NCBI GenBank assembly: GCA_009780245.1
Contig: WRAJ01000002.1
Span: forward strand, 1 to 50,987
Source of the DNA: Turicibacter sp.
Lineage (GTDB): Bacteria > Bacillota_I > Bacilli_A > MOL361 > Turicibacteraceae
Direction of reading: 5' to 3'
Length of the DNA: 50,987 bases
The position numbers were made by a program, and so were the translations under genes. Below the pieces are notes generated by a model that saw only the letters and a program-made list of their open reading frames with translations, did no database searches and was not told the DNA's origin. This document shows positions 18,501-25,614 of the stretch, one piece after another; position 1 is the stretch's first letter, and every line of letters begins with the position of its first letter.

Positions 18501-18620
18501 ACATCAAGCTGGCTGGATTCATCAAACAACTCAGGCTTGTATGTGGATGTAAGAAGTGGTGCCGCAAGGATAGGTGCCTATCGTGGCAGCATTCGATGGT
18601 CAATCATAAATGCTCCGTAA
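15573..18620 (+). CDS. Large secreted adhesin with pectate-lyase-like repeats and C-terminal WxL domain
   Basis: 1015 residues. A signal peptide (about 1-28) precedes an acidic linker (29-100, many Glu/Asp) and a long Asn-, Gly- and His-rich beta-helix-like region (about 115-575) with repeated NI-x-V and G-x-x-NI-x-I rungs, as in pectate-lyase-like adhesive domains of WxL proteins. Ig-like segments follow (about 660-860; LDETAPKADPV). The C-terminal ~140 residues are a WxL cell-wall-binding domain with first motif PWELRARM (about 921) and a second motif ending RWSIINAP, where Leu is replaced by Ile. It is first gene of the surface operon, with a strong ribosome binding site; the next gene follows 26 bp on. 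Peptidoglycan attachment is expected to be non-covalent. Confidence 0.85.
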   Translation: MNSRNMLKVLVVILSIAFLIASLPIQANFPLTHDALYDNDAPDRLYSEFEDVYDRAAEPSEPAYHPDEGLDDKSSVQVEVEEEIVDDSEDENLEFEEIEELTLYTDEAGLVTAEVSTWTQFQQAMGNRDVQLISLQNNIVTGTNTAAFTLNPFTGTTPAIRNATARTLIIEGNGYIFDIGNSSMTLVNETLTGTSNNWDITFRNINLYHGNYYGFMTARQMNATNEDRVTFRYHNVRHVGNQIIHSPRAHVFISGEFSSTRVTNYTSAARGTNINMNRNQDANFYVRNVTLQDGANVTLHGYNAGNIHVTNGGNFVVGSHATLTTTLSGTPFWLGTGAPWWEAEGNNIFVEDGNIIVHSGAILNLFPVANFGAINITGANNRMEIHPDATVNITQSNHSHTHTNTVANHRQRTTLGLHGSNNRLEVYGTLNINLHGDGANGNNIVHLGSTSHINIRRAAHAGSYGQMNIRVTGRTGMTNHVINITDNAQLNVQMGGKLDIDVAGRTTGAGHIINVGNNSQFHVEAGGIFDVRADGTSADMRLIQFGTGGSFRFADAERIHLQRRSVIAGANATNNGLIGMAATAGFLEMDIQEVSRWPQGNFDATPPQHWLPMYGMRIAFPTAGTTVAAHVFSNATHGASLTTEMSADFRNNFQTHNTQRVLFERIPEVEVAILSVATDNVNQNASRVIHGVTNPHAYVRLGYHPYNNDVSLAITDQEHAIPSPVTDLANPNINTTEFTDNFTVQADEFGSWSFTIPPGRNFTANSTITAFAFLNGKYGRDSQVVLDETAPKADPVTRSVNEGDPIVLDPNAFIQNIRDTNPRLQNFVVAFSNENSWLGSEHLLASPGTHAIFIDLWDEAGNHALIRSELIVVPAYTGSLILSVPTTMSFGTHVIGSVDTRIGISSVSEPLGVTDTRIDRSPWELRARMDQDLFNPTFNSYLPVVFQRDGIFSFPLSSASVIIDSRTNDDANMFDITSSWLDSSNNSGLYVDVRSGAARIGAYRGSIRWSIINAP

Positions 18621-18646
18621 AGCGGATGATTCGAGGAGGTGGTGAT

Positions 18647-18991
18647 ATGAGGAAAAAATTGAAAGTAATGCTTGTTTTGGCACTGACGATGTTACCAAGT
18701 TTTACTGCAAGGAGTGTTTATGGAAACGAAGAATCATCACCTAGGCAGGGAGTTGAGTATGAATCTGAGGCAAGTATCGGGTTTTATGGGGAGTGGGAGT
18801 CACCGGATGAAGATGAGGAAGCAACAAGATCGCCCACACCCCCTCAGGAGCAAACACCGGTAACGCGGTTGCCTGAAACAGGGGCGGTTGGAAATAGCGT
18901 CCTCATGACAGTAGGTCTCTCATTGTTTTCAATGGCAGTTATCTTTAAAATCATTAGCATAAAGGAGAATAATCGTAATGAAAAAAATTAA
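18647..18991 (+). CDS. Small LPXTG cell-wall-anchored protein
   Basis: 114 residues: signal peptide (about 1-26), a short acidic/proline-rich exposed segment (about 27-80), sortase signal LPETG at about 83-87, a hydrophobic helix and the tail KENNRNEKN. Short LPXTG proteins of this kind are a standard member of WxL/DUF916 loci. ATG 18647 follows GGAGGTGG; an in-frame ATG at 18596 lies inside the previous gene and lacks a signal peptide at its N-terminus. It overlaps the next start by 14 bp, so translation is coupled. Confidence 0.88.
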   Translation: MRKKLKVMLVLALTMLPSFTARSVYGNEESSPRQGVEYESEASIGFYGEWESPDEDEEATRSPTPPQEQTPVTRLPETGAVGNSVLMTVGLSLFSMAVIFKIISIKENNRNEKN

Positions 18992-19730
18992 AAAAATGGT
19001 CTTTTCAGCGACAATTGCGGCGTTGGTAATTGGTAATCTTGTTCCAACAATTGTTTTAGCAGATGGTGGTGAGTACGAATCTGAGGCAGCGGTTGAATTT
19101 GTGCCGTTCACAGGCGTCACACCACCAAGGGATCCAGATAATCCTGGTGATACTGTGTCACCGTATCCAGACCCAAATCCTGGAACAAGTGGCCCTTTAA
19201 GTATTGATTTTGCATCAACGTTTGACTTTGGTGTTAATCAAATCACAAACGAAGACATGACGTATTATGCGTTGCCACAACTGGTTAGAATTGCAGATTC
19301 GTCTGGTGAATACCGACTTGAGCCTCGTCCACATTATGTGCAAGTTACCGACAGCCGAGGAAGTAATGCTGGTTGGTCGTTACAAGTGAGACAAAATGGA
19401 CAACTTAGCTACGAGGATACGTTACACGATACGCTACACGGTGCACAAATTTCTGTAACGGGTGTAACACCAGCGTCAATTTCAACAGCAGCAGCACCTA
19501 GCACACACGATTTTATTCTTGATCCAGAAGGTGCGGCATCTAATGTGATGCTAGCAGCTCAAGGAGAAGGCGCATTAACGTGGATCGCACGTTTTGGTGC
19601 ATTAAGTGAAGTAGACGATGAATTAAGAAATACAAACGTTTCTTTATTTGTACCGGGTGCAACACCGAAAGATGCGGTTGTTTACACAACCACATTAACT
19701 TGGATATTAACTGACGTACCAGGAAACTAA
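18978..19730 (+). CDS. WxL domain surface protein
   Basis: 250 residues. A signal peptide (about 1-28) precedes a Pro/Asp-rich linker (35-70) and a single WxL domain with IDFASTFDFGVNQI at the start, first motif GWSLQVRQ (about 135) and C-terminal second motif LTWILTDVPGN. The EYESEAAVEF segment after the signal resembles EYESEASIGF in the preceding LPXTG protein, suggesting a shared or duplicated N-terminal piece. The WxL domain attaches to peptidoglycan and can complex with the DUF916 partner encoded downstream. Confidence 0.9.
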   Translation: MKKIKKMVFSATIAALVIGNLVPTIVLADGGEYESEAAVEFVPFTGVTPPRDPDNPGDTVSPYPDPNPGTSGPLSIDFASTFDFGVNQITNEDMTYYALPQLVRIADSSGEYRLEPRPHYVQVTDSRGSNAGWSLQVRQNGQLSYEDTLHDTLHGAQISVTGVTPASISTAAAPSTHDFILDPEGAASNVMLAAQGEGALTWIARFGALSEVDDELRNTNVSLFVPGATPKDAVVYTTTLTWILTDVPGN

Positions 19731-19772
19731 GCGTCAGGTGTATTTAAAAACAAAACAAAAGGAGCATTCGAA

Positions 19773-20330
19773 ATGAAAAAATTTAAAACATTGCTTTTAG
19801 GAAGTTTAGGGTTGGCAGTTTTACTTACAACTGGTTCTACGGTGTTTGCAGAGAGTGATGATACCACTCAAGGTGACATTGTCTTTACTCGTGGAAGTAT
19901 CGATATTGGTGGACCTGATGGTCAATCAGCGCCATCGATTGACTTCGGAATACATACGATTACATCAGGAGATAGAACCTATGATGGAACGCCGTCTTCG
20001 CCTGTAACGGTTACTGATAATCGAGGAACTGAGGAAGGGTGGTCTGTCACAGTAAGACAAAGCACAGAATTTACACAGGATACACACACGCTTGCTGGTT
20101 CAGAAATTAGAATTGGTAACATTGCCGGTGCTGCGACAACAACTGGAAGTAATTTAATTTTATCTCCAAGTGAAGCGACATCAATTGTTGCCGGTGCAGA
20201 TTCAGGAAGCGGGGCAGGGGTTAATCATTTTGATTTAGAAAGCATCGTGTTACACATCCCAGCTGGTGTTAACACAATGGTTGGTGCTTACCAAGCAGAT
20301 TTAGTTTGGACAGTGCTAACGACACCTTAA
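19773..20330 (+). CDS. Small WxL domain surface protein
   Basis: 185 residues, essentially a signal peptide (1-27) plus one WxL domain. The first motif is GWSVTVRQ (Val in place of Leu) and the C-terminal motif is LVWTVLTTP. IDFGIHTITSGDRTYDGTP mirrors the equivalent segment of the previous WxL protein, so the two are paralogues. The ribosome binding site is AAAAGGAG. It is the last gene before a strong hairpin, with the DUF916 gene beyond it. Confidence 0.9.
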   Translation: MKKFKTLLLGSLGLAVLLTTGSTVFAESDDTTQGDIVFTRGSIDIGGPDGQSAPSIDFGIHTITSGDRTYDGTPSSPVTVTDNRGTEEGWSVTVRQSTEFTQDTHTLAGSEIRIGNIAGAATTTGSNLILSPSEATSIVAGADSGSGAGVNHFDLESIVLHIPAGVNTMVGAYQADLVWTVLTTP

Positions 20331-20342
20331 ATGAAACCCCGC

Positions 20343-20386
20343 ATACATCGTATTATGTTATATATAATACGATGTATCATTTTTTT
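20343..20386 (+). terminator. Strong hairpin terminator inside the surface locus
   Basis: A perfect 14-bp stem ATACATCGTATTAT / ATAATACGATGTAT with a 7-nt loop, followed by CATTTTTTT. It lies between the small WxL gene and the DUF916 gene, so the latter depends on read-through or on its own promoter. Confidence 0.88.
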
Positions 20387-20426
20387 AAATGAAAACCAAA
20401 ATAATCAAAAAGGAGCGTTGTAAAAA

Positions 20427-21563
20427 ATGTTAAAGAAAAGAGTAGGAGCGATCCTAGTATGGTTGGCAATTTCGTTCGCATTATTAAATTTCATAGAAAC
20501 CAGGGCATCGGAACTAAATTTTTCTGTTGAAACGATCCTGCCTGATAATCAGATCACAGAGGGTGTCTCTTATTTTGACTTACTACTAGCACCTTCTGAA
20601 ACACAAACGGTGCAAATCAGATTAACTAACAACACCGATGAAGACATTGTGGTTCTTCCTGTCATCGCAACAGCGACAACGAATCATAATGGTGTTGTTG
20701 AGTTTGTGCCTCGTGATGTTGAGCGTGATTCAACGCTAATGTATCTCATGGAAGAGATCGTCACAGTACCCGAAGAAGTCATCATACCAGCTAACGGTGT
20801 TTACTTGTTAGACCTTGACATAGAGATGCCAGAAGAGGCATTTGAAGGGATATTAGCAGGTGGCATTACGTTGCGTGAGCGAGACGAAGAGCTCGATGAA
20901 ATGGAAGAGAATGACGAAGCAGGCATGACCATTAGAAATTTATTTGAGTTTGTAGTCGGCATCGTGCTACAAAACGATGCGTCGGCAAGTGTACAGGTTG
21001 AACCTGATTTAGTGTTAAGGGAAGTTTATCCAACTCACATTAATCGCCGAAATGTCATCATTGCTAATGTACAAAATGTGATGCCAAACTTTGTTAGATC
21101 CCTGACGGTTGATGCAAGGATCATGAGAGAAGGTAGTGAGGAAGTTCTTTTTTATCTAGAGATAGACGAAGCGCATATGTGGCGTATGGCACCCAATTCT
21201 AACATTGATATTCCCATTCGACTAGAAGGAGAAGCGTTAGAACCGGGTGATTACATCCTTGATTTGAGAATGACTGCGAGGCATCAAACCGAAGATGAGG
21301 ATATTGAAATAGAAAAGGTGTGGCAATGGCGCGAACCCTTTTCGATCACAGAAGCGGAAGCTACGTTTTTGAATTCGGAAGATGTCACGATTCCAGCCAC
21401 ATTTGACTTTCCGTGGCTACCGGTGCTGATTGTTTTATTAACGGTTGTTTTTGTGGTCTTGCTTGTGATAAGATTAACGCATAATAAGCGCGTTAGGCAA
21501 AGAGAAAAGTTTGATGATTTAGAAAAGCGCTTGTTAGAGATTCAAAGTAGATATAAACAATAA
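20427..21563 (+). CDS. WxL-interacting protein (DUF916/DUF3324)
   Basis: 378 residues. The signal peptide (1-28) is followed by a DUF916 peptidoglycan-binding-like domain (about 30-155; ILPDNQITEGVSYFDLLLAPSE is the family hallmark) and a DUF3324 host-binding-like domain (about 180-310). A membrane helix (about 332-354) and a short basic, coiled-coil cytoplasmic tail complete it. Such proteins bind WxL partners and tether the complex to the membrane. It is preceded by AAAAGGAG. Its position downstream of the WxL genes is standard for the locus type. Confidence 0.92.
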   Translation: MLKKRVGAILVWLAISFALLNFIETRASELNFSVETILPDNQITEGVSYFDLLLAPSETQTVQIRLTNNTDEDIVVLPVIATATTNHNGVVEFVPRDVERDSTLMYLMEEIVTVPEEVIIPANGVYLLDLDIEMPEEAFEGILAGGITLRERDEELDEMEENDEAGMTIRNLFEFVVGIVLQNDASASVQVEPDLVLREVYPTHINRRNVIIANVQNVMPNFVRSLTVDARIMREGSEEVLFYLEIDEAHMWRMAPNSNIDIPIRLEGEALEPGDYILDLRMTARHQTEDEDIEIEKVWQWREPFSITEAEATFLNSEDVTIPATFDFPWLPVLIVLLTVVFVVLLVIRLTHNKRVRQREKFDDLEKRLLEIQSRYKQ

Positions 21564-21589
21564 TAAAACACATCATTCAACAAGGAAAC

Positions 21590-21630
21590 GCAGCAGTTCA
21601 ACCGTTTTGGTATAATGACTGCTGCTTTTT
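21590..21630 (+). terminator. Rho-independent terminator after the WxL/DUF916 locus
   Basis: Stem GCAGCAGT / ACTGCTGC with a 20-nt loop and a T5 run. The loop contains TGGTATAAT, which looks like a promoter -10 but is inside the hairpin. Confidence 0.85.
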
Positions 21631-21699
21631 ATTGTTTAAGGAAGTTATATTCAGTTGGCTTTTTTCGTGTGATGTCTAGCCTGCTTATCGAATAGGCGC

Positions 21700-21727
21700 T
21701 TTACAATTTGTACATAATTGATATAAT
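21700..21727 (+). promoter_or_regulatory. SigA-type promoter of cysK
   Basis: -35 TTTACA (21700-21705), 16-bp spacer, -10 TATAAT (21722-21727), about 46 bp before the cysK start. I see no T-box or S-box leader in the short untranslated region. Confidence 0.75.
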
Positions 21728-21772
21728 AAATAAGAACAGGTTATTATTAAAAGCATGAAAGAGGGTATTTGA

Positions 21773-22702
21773 ATGAACGTTTACAAAAATTTAACGGATT
21801 TAATTGGGAAGACACCACTATTGGAATTGGGCAATCTTGCGAGTAAGTATGAGGTATCAGCGACATTGATCGGAAAGCTGGAGAGCTTTAATCCAGGCGG
21901 TAGTGTGAAAGATCGCATTGCTTGGTCGATGATTGTGGATGCTGAAAAGAAGGGGCTATTAACGGCAGATTCTGTTATTATTGAACCAACTAGTGGTAAT
22001 ACAGGTATTGGATTAGCAATGGTCGCTGCGGCACGGGGTTATCGCATTATTTTAACGATGCCTGACACGATGAGTGTGGAACGTCGCAATTTATTAAAGG
22101 CTTACGGTGCTGAACTGGTGTTGACGGATGGGGCAAAAGGGATGAAGGGTGCCATTGCGAAAGCAGAGGAATTAGCAAGTACGACACCGCATTCGTTTTT
22201 GCCTAGCCAGTTTGCCAATCCTGCTAATCCTGCGATTCACGTTAAAAAAACCGGTCCAGAAATTTGGGAAGATACGCACGGCAATGTCGATGTGTTAATC
22301 GCTGGTGTTGGGACTGGTGGCACCATCTCTGGTGCAGGTGGTTATTTAAAATTGAAAAATCCAACACTTCATGTGGTGGCGGTTGAGCCAAAAGACTCGC
22401 CGGTTTTATCACAAGGAACGCCTGGGCCGCATAAAATACAAGGAATTGGGGCTGGCTTTATCCCTGAAACGTTAGACACGGACATCTACGATGAAATCAT
22501 AACGGTGACCAATGAGGATGCGTTTGAAATGGGACGCGAACTTGCTAAAGTTGAAGGGTTATTGGTTGGTATTTCATCTGGCGCAGCCGTTTGGGCCGCT
22601 TTACAGGTCGCAAAACGCCCTGAGTTTGCTGGTAAAAACATGGTGATTATCCTTCCGGATACAGGCGAACGTTATTTATCAACCGCGATGTTTGTTGACT
22701 AG
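21773..22702 (+). CDS. cysK: Cysteine synthase A (O-acetylserine sulfhydrylase)
   Basis: 309 residues, full length for the fold-type II PLP family. The PLP lysine is K46 in NPGGSVKDR. The phosphate- and substrate-loop SGNTG is at 74-78, the glycine-rich [10 protein letters not shown] at about 177-186, and the C-terminal [11 protein letters not shown] and [12 protein letters not shown] are typical. It converts O-acetylserine and sulfide to cysteine. The next gene, cysE, makes O-acetylserine. The ribosome binding site is AAAGAGGG. The two genes are separated by a palindromic repeat. Confidence 0.95.
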   Translation: MNVYKNLTDLIGKTPLLELGNLASKYEVSATLIGKLESFNPGGSVKDRIAWSMIVDAEKKGLLTADSVIIEPTSGNTGIGLAMVAAARGYRIILTMPDTMSVERRNLLKAYGAELVLTDGAKGMKGAIAKAEELASTTPHSFLPSQFANPANPAIHVKKTGPEIWEDTHGNVDVLIAGVGTGGTISGAGGYLKLKNPTLHVVAVEPKDSPVLSQGTPGPHKIQGIGAGFIPETLDTDIYDEIITVTNEDAFEMGRELAKVEGLLVGISSGAAVWAALQVAKRPEFAGKNMVIILPDTGERYLSTAMFVD

Positions 22703-22722
22703 TGGTTAACTTAGGCACACTG

Positions 22723-22818
22723 GGTAATTGCGAAAAGCTATCCAGTCAATGCGGAGTATCACGTATTTCGTTAAAACAAGCCAATACGTGATAATTTTAC
22801 TTTTCGCAATTGTCTATT
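22723..22818. repeat. Palindromic repeat element, copy B (between cysK and cysE, inverted)
   Basis: About 96 bp, the reverse complement of the unit at 8371-8467 apart from about 9 differences including one 1-nt gap (hand alignment). Arms CAATTGCGAAAAG / CTTTTCGCAATTG type at the ends and ATCACGTATT / ATACGTGAT inside. It lies 20 bp after the cysK stop and 26 bp before the cysE start. Its transcript could form a long hairpin between the two genes. Confidence 0.85.
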
Positions 22819-22844
22819 AGGCATAAAGATGAAGGGTTGAGAGT

Positions 22845-23417
22845 ATGGGTTGTAAACAGTTAATTAACATGATTAAAAAGCATGATCCGTCGGTTCGAAG
22901 CACTGTTGAAGTTTTTTTGTACCAAGGATTTTGGGCGATTGTTTTTCATCAATGCGCTCATCGGTTTTATCGGTGGCGCTGGTACTTTTTGGCGCGGTTC
23001 ATTTCGCAAGTTAATCGCTTTCTCACTGGGATTGAAATTCATCCAGGCGCCAAAGTTAGCAGTGAGGTTTTCATCGATCACGGTGCTGGTGTTGTCATCG
23101 GTGAAACAGCTGAAGTGGGGCGCAACGTCATTATTTTTCACGGTGTGACACTGGGTGGAACCGGTAAGGAAACGGGCAAACGCCATCCTACGGTTGGTAA
23201 TAACGTTATGCTTGGTGCGAACGCAACGATCATTGGGCCCATTGTAATTGGTGACGGCGCTAAAATCGGTGCTAACGCTGTTGTGGTAAAAGACGTCACG
23301 CCGGGCACCACGATTGTTGGTGAAGTGGGGCGGGACATTAAACTGGAAGCTTCGCTGCGAAAAGAAATTCAGAAGTTGAATGAGCGGGTTGAAGCATTAG
23401 AGCGTGATAGTAAATAA
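22845..23417 (+). CDS. cysE: Serine O-acetyltransferase
   Basis: 190 residues, the short Firmicutes form. An N-terminal helical part (1-60) precedes a left-handed beta-helix of hexapeptide repeats (about 62-160), with the catalytic DHG ([18 protein letters not shown] at about 76-93), [11 protein letters not shown] and [16 protein letters not shown]-terminal coiled helix follows. It acetylates serine with acetyl-CoA to supply CysK. Probably co-transcribed with cysK through the repeat. Its stop codon lies inside the left arm of the following terminator. Confidence 0.93.
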   Translation: MGCKQLINMIKKHDPSVRSTVEVFLYQGFWAIVFHQCAHRFYRWRWYFLARFISQVNRFLTGIEIHPGAKVSSEVFIDHGAGVVIGETAEVGRNVIIFHGVTLGGTGKETGKRHPTVGNNVMLGANATIIGPIVIGDGAKIGANAVVVKDVTPGTTIVGEVGRDIKLEASLRKEIQKLNERVEALERDSK

Positions 23418-23475
23418 TCCGATAACTTGTTAGAAGAGAGTAACTAACAAGTTATCGGATTATTCTATTATTTTT
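23413..23475 (+). terminator. Very long perfect terminator hairpin after cysE
   Basis: A perfect 21-bp stem: 23413-23433 pairs with 23444-23464, with a 10-nt loop, followed by a T-rich tract. The cysE stop codon TAA (23415-23417) is inside the left arm. Confidence 0.88.
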
Positions 23476-23608
23476 TCGATGAAACAAGCAAACTAGCAGA
23501 AAGCGTTGATTGATTTTAAAAATTTTAAGTTGATTTGTAAGAACTTTTACAGCATTTCATGTCGAATTATGCTAACATTAAATTATTAACTGTTAGGTGG
23601 ACGTGTAA

Positions 23609-24337
23609 GTGGAAAGTATTTTAATTGTTACAAATGACTATATAGTTGAACCGGAAGTGCTTGAACTATTGGCAAAAGATTATCACGTTTTGGTTGCAAG
23701 TGACGAAGTAGATGAGTTTGACATCATTGATAAAACACACATCGATGTTTTTATGATTATGTCTGAGAAGCACATCAATGACGCCACTTGGGATCTTTTT
23801 TGCGAGCTTGATCGAAGAGGGCGTGAATTAACACCGGTCATCTTTGTATCTGAAACACTAGATGAAGAACTGAACGCTCGCATCCTGCAAACGGGTTATC
23901 AGTATTTCACCCATTTTCCATTTGATCATGATGAATTGATCGGCATCCTTAAAAATGCCATGCTGTTAGCAAGTAAGTTTTATGAAAAAGTTGTTATTCT
24001 GGAGAAAAACAGAATTGAATTTCATCACCCAGTTAAAAGGATCACGCATATAAAAAAAATTGAGAAACGGTGGGTTAGAATCTTTTATTTAGAAGGGAAT
24101 GAAGAGAAATCTGATGACTATCCCTACGATGCGCCATTAGGAGATTTTCCAAAGCGGCATGGGGTTGAACATCACTTGAAGCAAGCCCATCAAAGTTGGT
24201 TAGTTAATCCTGCTTATATTAAAGCAGCAAGCCGTGTTGACACAGAGATTACTTTAGAAACCGGGAGCAAGGTACCAATTGGTGGGAAATTCCTCTCCGA
24301 TTTTACGAAGAAAAAGAAGAAGAAAGAAAAGGAATGA
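23609..24337 (+). CDS. LytTR transcriptional regulator with degenerate receiver domain
   Basis: 242 residues from GTG 23609 (TTAGGTGG upstream). Residues 1-120 fold like a response-regulator receiver (ILIVTND at 4-10, PVIFVSE near 77-83). The usual phospho-acceptor position is Met in DVFMIM, and the usual K-P near the end is replaced in THFPFD. Phosphorylation is therefore not expected. Residues about 130-232 are a LytTR DNA-binding domain (RITHIKKIEKRWVRIFYLEG, then HQSWLVNPAYI, ending KVPIGGKFLSDF). The tail is a lysine-rich run. The stop is 6 bp before a multi-pass membrane protein, so they form a pair. AgrA-like in layout. Confidence 0.8.
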   Translation: MESILIVTNDYIVEPEVLELLAKDYHVLVASDEVDEFDIIDKTHIDVFMIMSEKHINDATWDLFCELDRRGRELTPVIFVSETLDEELNARILQTGYQYFTHFPFDHDELIGILKNAMLLASKFYEKVVILEKNRIEFHHPVKRITHIKKIEKRWVRIFYLEGNEEKSDDYPYDAPLGDFPKRHGVEHHLKQAHQSWLVNPAYIKAASRVDTEITLETGSKVPIGGKFLSDFTKKKKKKEKE

Positions 24338-24343
24338 GTATAG

Positions 24344-25198
24344 ATGGATATTTTTAACCTTAGTTTAAGATTCATCGTGGAGCGATCGGTTGAGCTATTA
24401 GTGTTCTATTTGATATTGGCTAATTTGTATGAGAAGGATTTGCAAGAAGCGTTAAAGCGACTGATTAGAATCCCACAGCAAATTTTTTACGGAAACATTG
24501 TTTTGTTGTTGGTTTATCCAATTGGGATGGCGTTTGTGTTTCAAGTTGTTCCGGAGTATATCTATTTGATTGATCACGTTCTGCGTCCTGTTGTTGCGCT
24601 CTTTTTGTTGAGGCGCGTATTTGATTTTAAAAAGATGATGATTACTTTTATTTCAGTTTATTTAGTTAGTGTGATTTTTATTATCTTTGTTTTTATTTTC
24701 AACATGAGTGGCATCTTCACTTTCCTTTGGCTCTTGGCGATTGCGATGTTCCTATCGCATCAAAATTATTTTGAGAAGATTTATGTGTACTTAGCAAAAA
24801 AGAACTGGTTACTAAACGGAGTTATTGTTTTATCCATCATTCTTTTTACATTACCCTTCTTCTCAGGGACACTTTTGATGATCGCTTTTAATTTCTTAGT
24901 TGGATGTATAGTTCTTCTTTTATTTGCTACGATCTTTCGTTTAAGAAAAGAAAGAACCATCTTTATTTCTCAAATAGAAGAAGCATCAGCGGATGATTTT
25001 CTTGATATATTAAAAGAATTATCATTGGAATACGAAGAAGTTGAGATGATACGGCAGTATACGATTAAACAACACAACTCACTTGAACTTTCATCCACAT
25101 TGTCACAGCAATTGGAGTTTCAAAAAATGCGAGGTGTAATCAAAAATTACCAATATATCCCAACAAAAAGACAAATAAAAATCAATGTGATTGTATAA
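24344..25198 (+). CDS. AgrC-like multi-pass membrane protein lacking a histidine-kinase domain
   Basis: 284 residues. Six or so membrane helices (about 13-27, 46-65, 77-91, 96-130 as two, 152-175, 178-200) are followed by only ~80 cytoplasmic residues, with helical segments SADDFLDILKELSLEYEEVE and SLELSSTLSQQLEFQKMRGV. The helix pattern is that of AgrC/ComD-type peptide sensors, but there is no H-box and no N, G1 or G2 box of an ATPase domain. The gene ends in an intact terminator, so the short length is not from obvious truncation. Paired with the LytTR gene 6 bp upstream. Function unproven; it could be a sensor acting by direct binding, or a sequestering anti-activator. Confidence 0.65.
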   Translation: MDIFNLSLRFIVERSVELLVFYLILANLYEKDLQEALKRLIRIPQQIFYGNIVLLLVYPIGMAFVFQVVPEYIYLIDHVLRPVVALFLLRRVFDFKKMMITFISVYLVSVIFIIFVFIFNMSGIFTFLWLLAIAMFLSHQNYFEKIYVYLAKKNWLLNGVIVLSIILFTLPFFSGTLLMIAFNFLVGCIVLLLFATIFRLRKERTIFISQIEEASADDFLDILKELSLEYEEVEMIRQYTIKQHNSLELSSTLSQQLEFQKMRGVIKNYQYIPTKRQIKINVIV

Positions 25199-25220
25199 AG
25201 CCACATTGATTTTTATTTTT
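25179..25220. terminator. Bidirectional terminator between convergent genes
   Basis: Perfect 11-bp arms AAATCAATGTG (25179-25189) and CACATTGATTT (25202-25212), with T-rich flanks on both strands. It ends the membrane-protein gene on the plus strand and the small peptide gene on the minus strand. The plus-strand stop codon is in the loop. Confidence 0.85.
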
Positions 25221-25347
25221 AAGCACAAATATTCAAAACTATGGCAAAAAATATGACACAAAGACTTAATGGCTCTATCCCAACATACCCAGTCGAAACA
25301 CTTGCTACTGCTGTAATCATCGCTACTAAAGAAATCATTCTTTTCAT
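25219..25347 (-). CDS. Small hydrophobic peptide (42 residues), candidate signal or membrane peptide
   Basis: From ATG at 25347 (minus strand) behind a consensus AAAGGAG with 9-bp spacing. The frame could be extended upstream to 25428, but only the 25347 start has a ribosome binding site. The peptide begins MKRMISL, has a small-residue stretch AVASVSTG, and ends in a Cys-containing hydrophobic segment (SLCVIFF ... NICA). It lacks the charged tail of classical AgrD. It is convergent with the degenerate LytTR/AgrC-like pair and shares its terminator. A role as the ligand of that pair is speculative; a small membrane peptide is equally possible. Confidence 0.55.
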   Translation of the reverse strand: MKRMISLVAMITAVASVSTGYVGIEPLSLCVIFFAIVLNICA

Positions 25348-25498
25348 TAAAAAAACTCCTTTCTGGAGAAACTTGCTCACTCCCCATTCAGGATCTTCTA
25401 GCGTAAAAAACATTGATTCGGACAGCAAACTCAGAAAATCTTCCAGTAAAACAAGATTTCACCTTTTTTTTGTTACCATGTAAATAAAGTTATTTGTC

Positions 25499-25537
25499 CA
25501 AAGAGGCAAGGGGCTTTGATCGCCCTTTGTTTCTTTG
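25499..25537. other. Long imperfect hairpin
   Basis: CAAAGAGGCAAGGG (25499-25512) pairs with CCCTTTGTTTCTTTG (25523-25537), with three imperfect positions that G-T pairing could accommodate. Immediately after it is an inverted repeat AAGTTG-aattatag-CAACTT (25540-25559). Together they occupy the gap between the minus-strand peptide gene and the two plus-strand mini-genes. Terminator-like or operator-like; no long T-run follows. Confidence 0.45.
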
Positions 25538-25614
25538 ACAAGTTGAATTATAGCAACTTCAACGAACAATTGCAATCCTTTTCATAACTTAGACGAACAA
25601 AGGGTGAATTTAAT

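Noticed and set aside
20343..20386. Hairpin as a mobile repeat
   Set aside because: No second copy in the window and a clear T-run, so a terminator explains it.
21609..21617. TGG-TATAAT promoter-like element
   Set aside because: It lies in the loop of the terminator after the DUF916 gene and has no -35; the cysK promoter at 21700-21727 is far better.
23609..24337. Canonical phosphorylated AgrA-like response regulator
   Set aside because: The phospho-acceptor Asp and conserved Lys are missing on direct reading, so I call it degenerate.
25348..25428. N-terminal extension of the 42-residue minus-strand peptide
   Set aside because: The extended frame exists, but the consensus AAAGGAG fits only the internal ATG at 25347, and the extension has no leader character.
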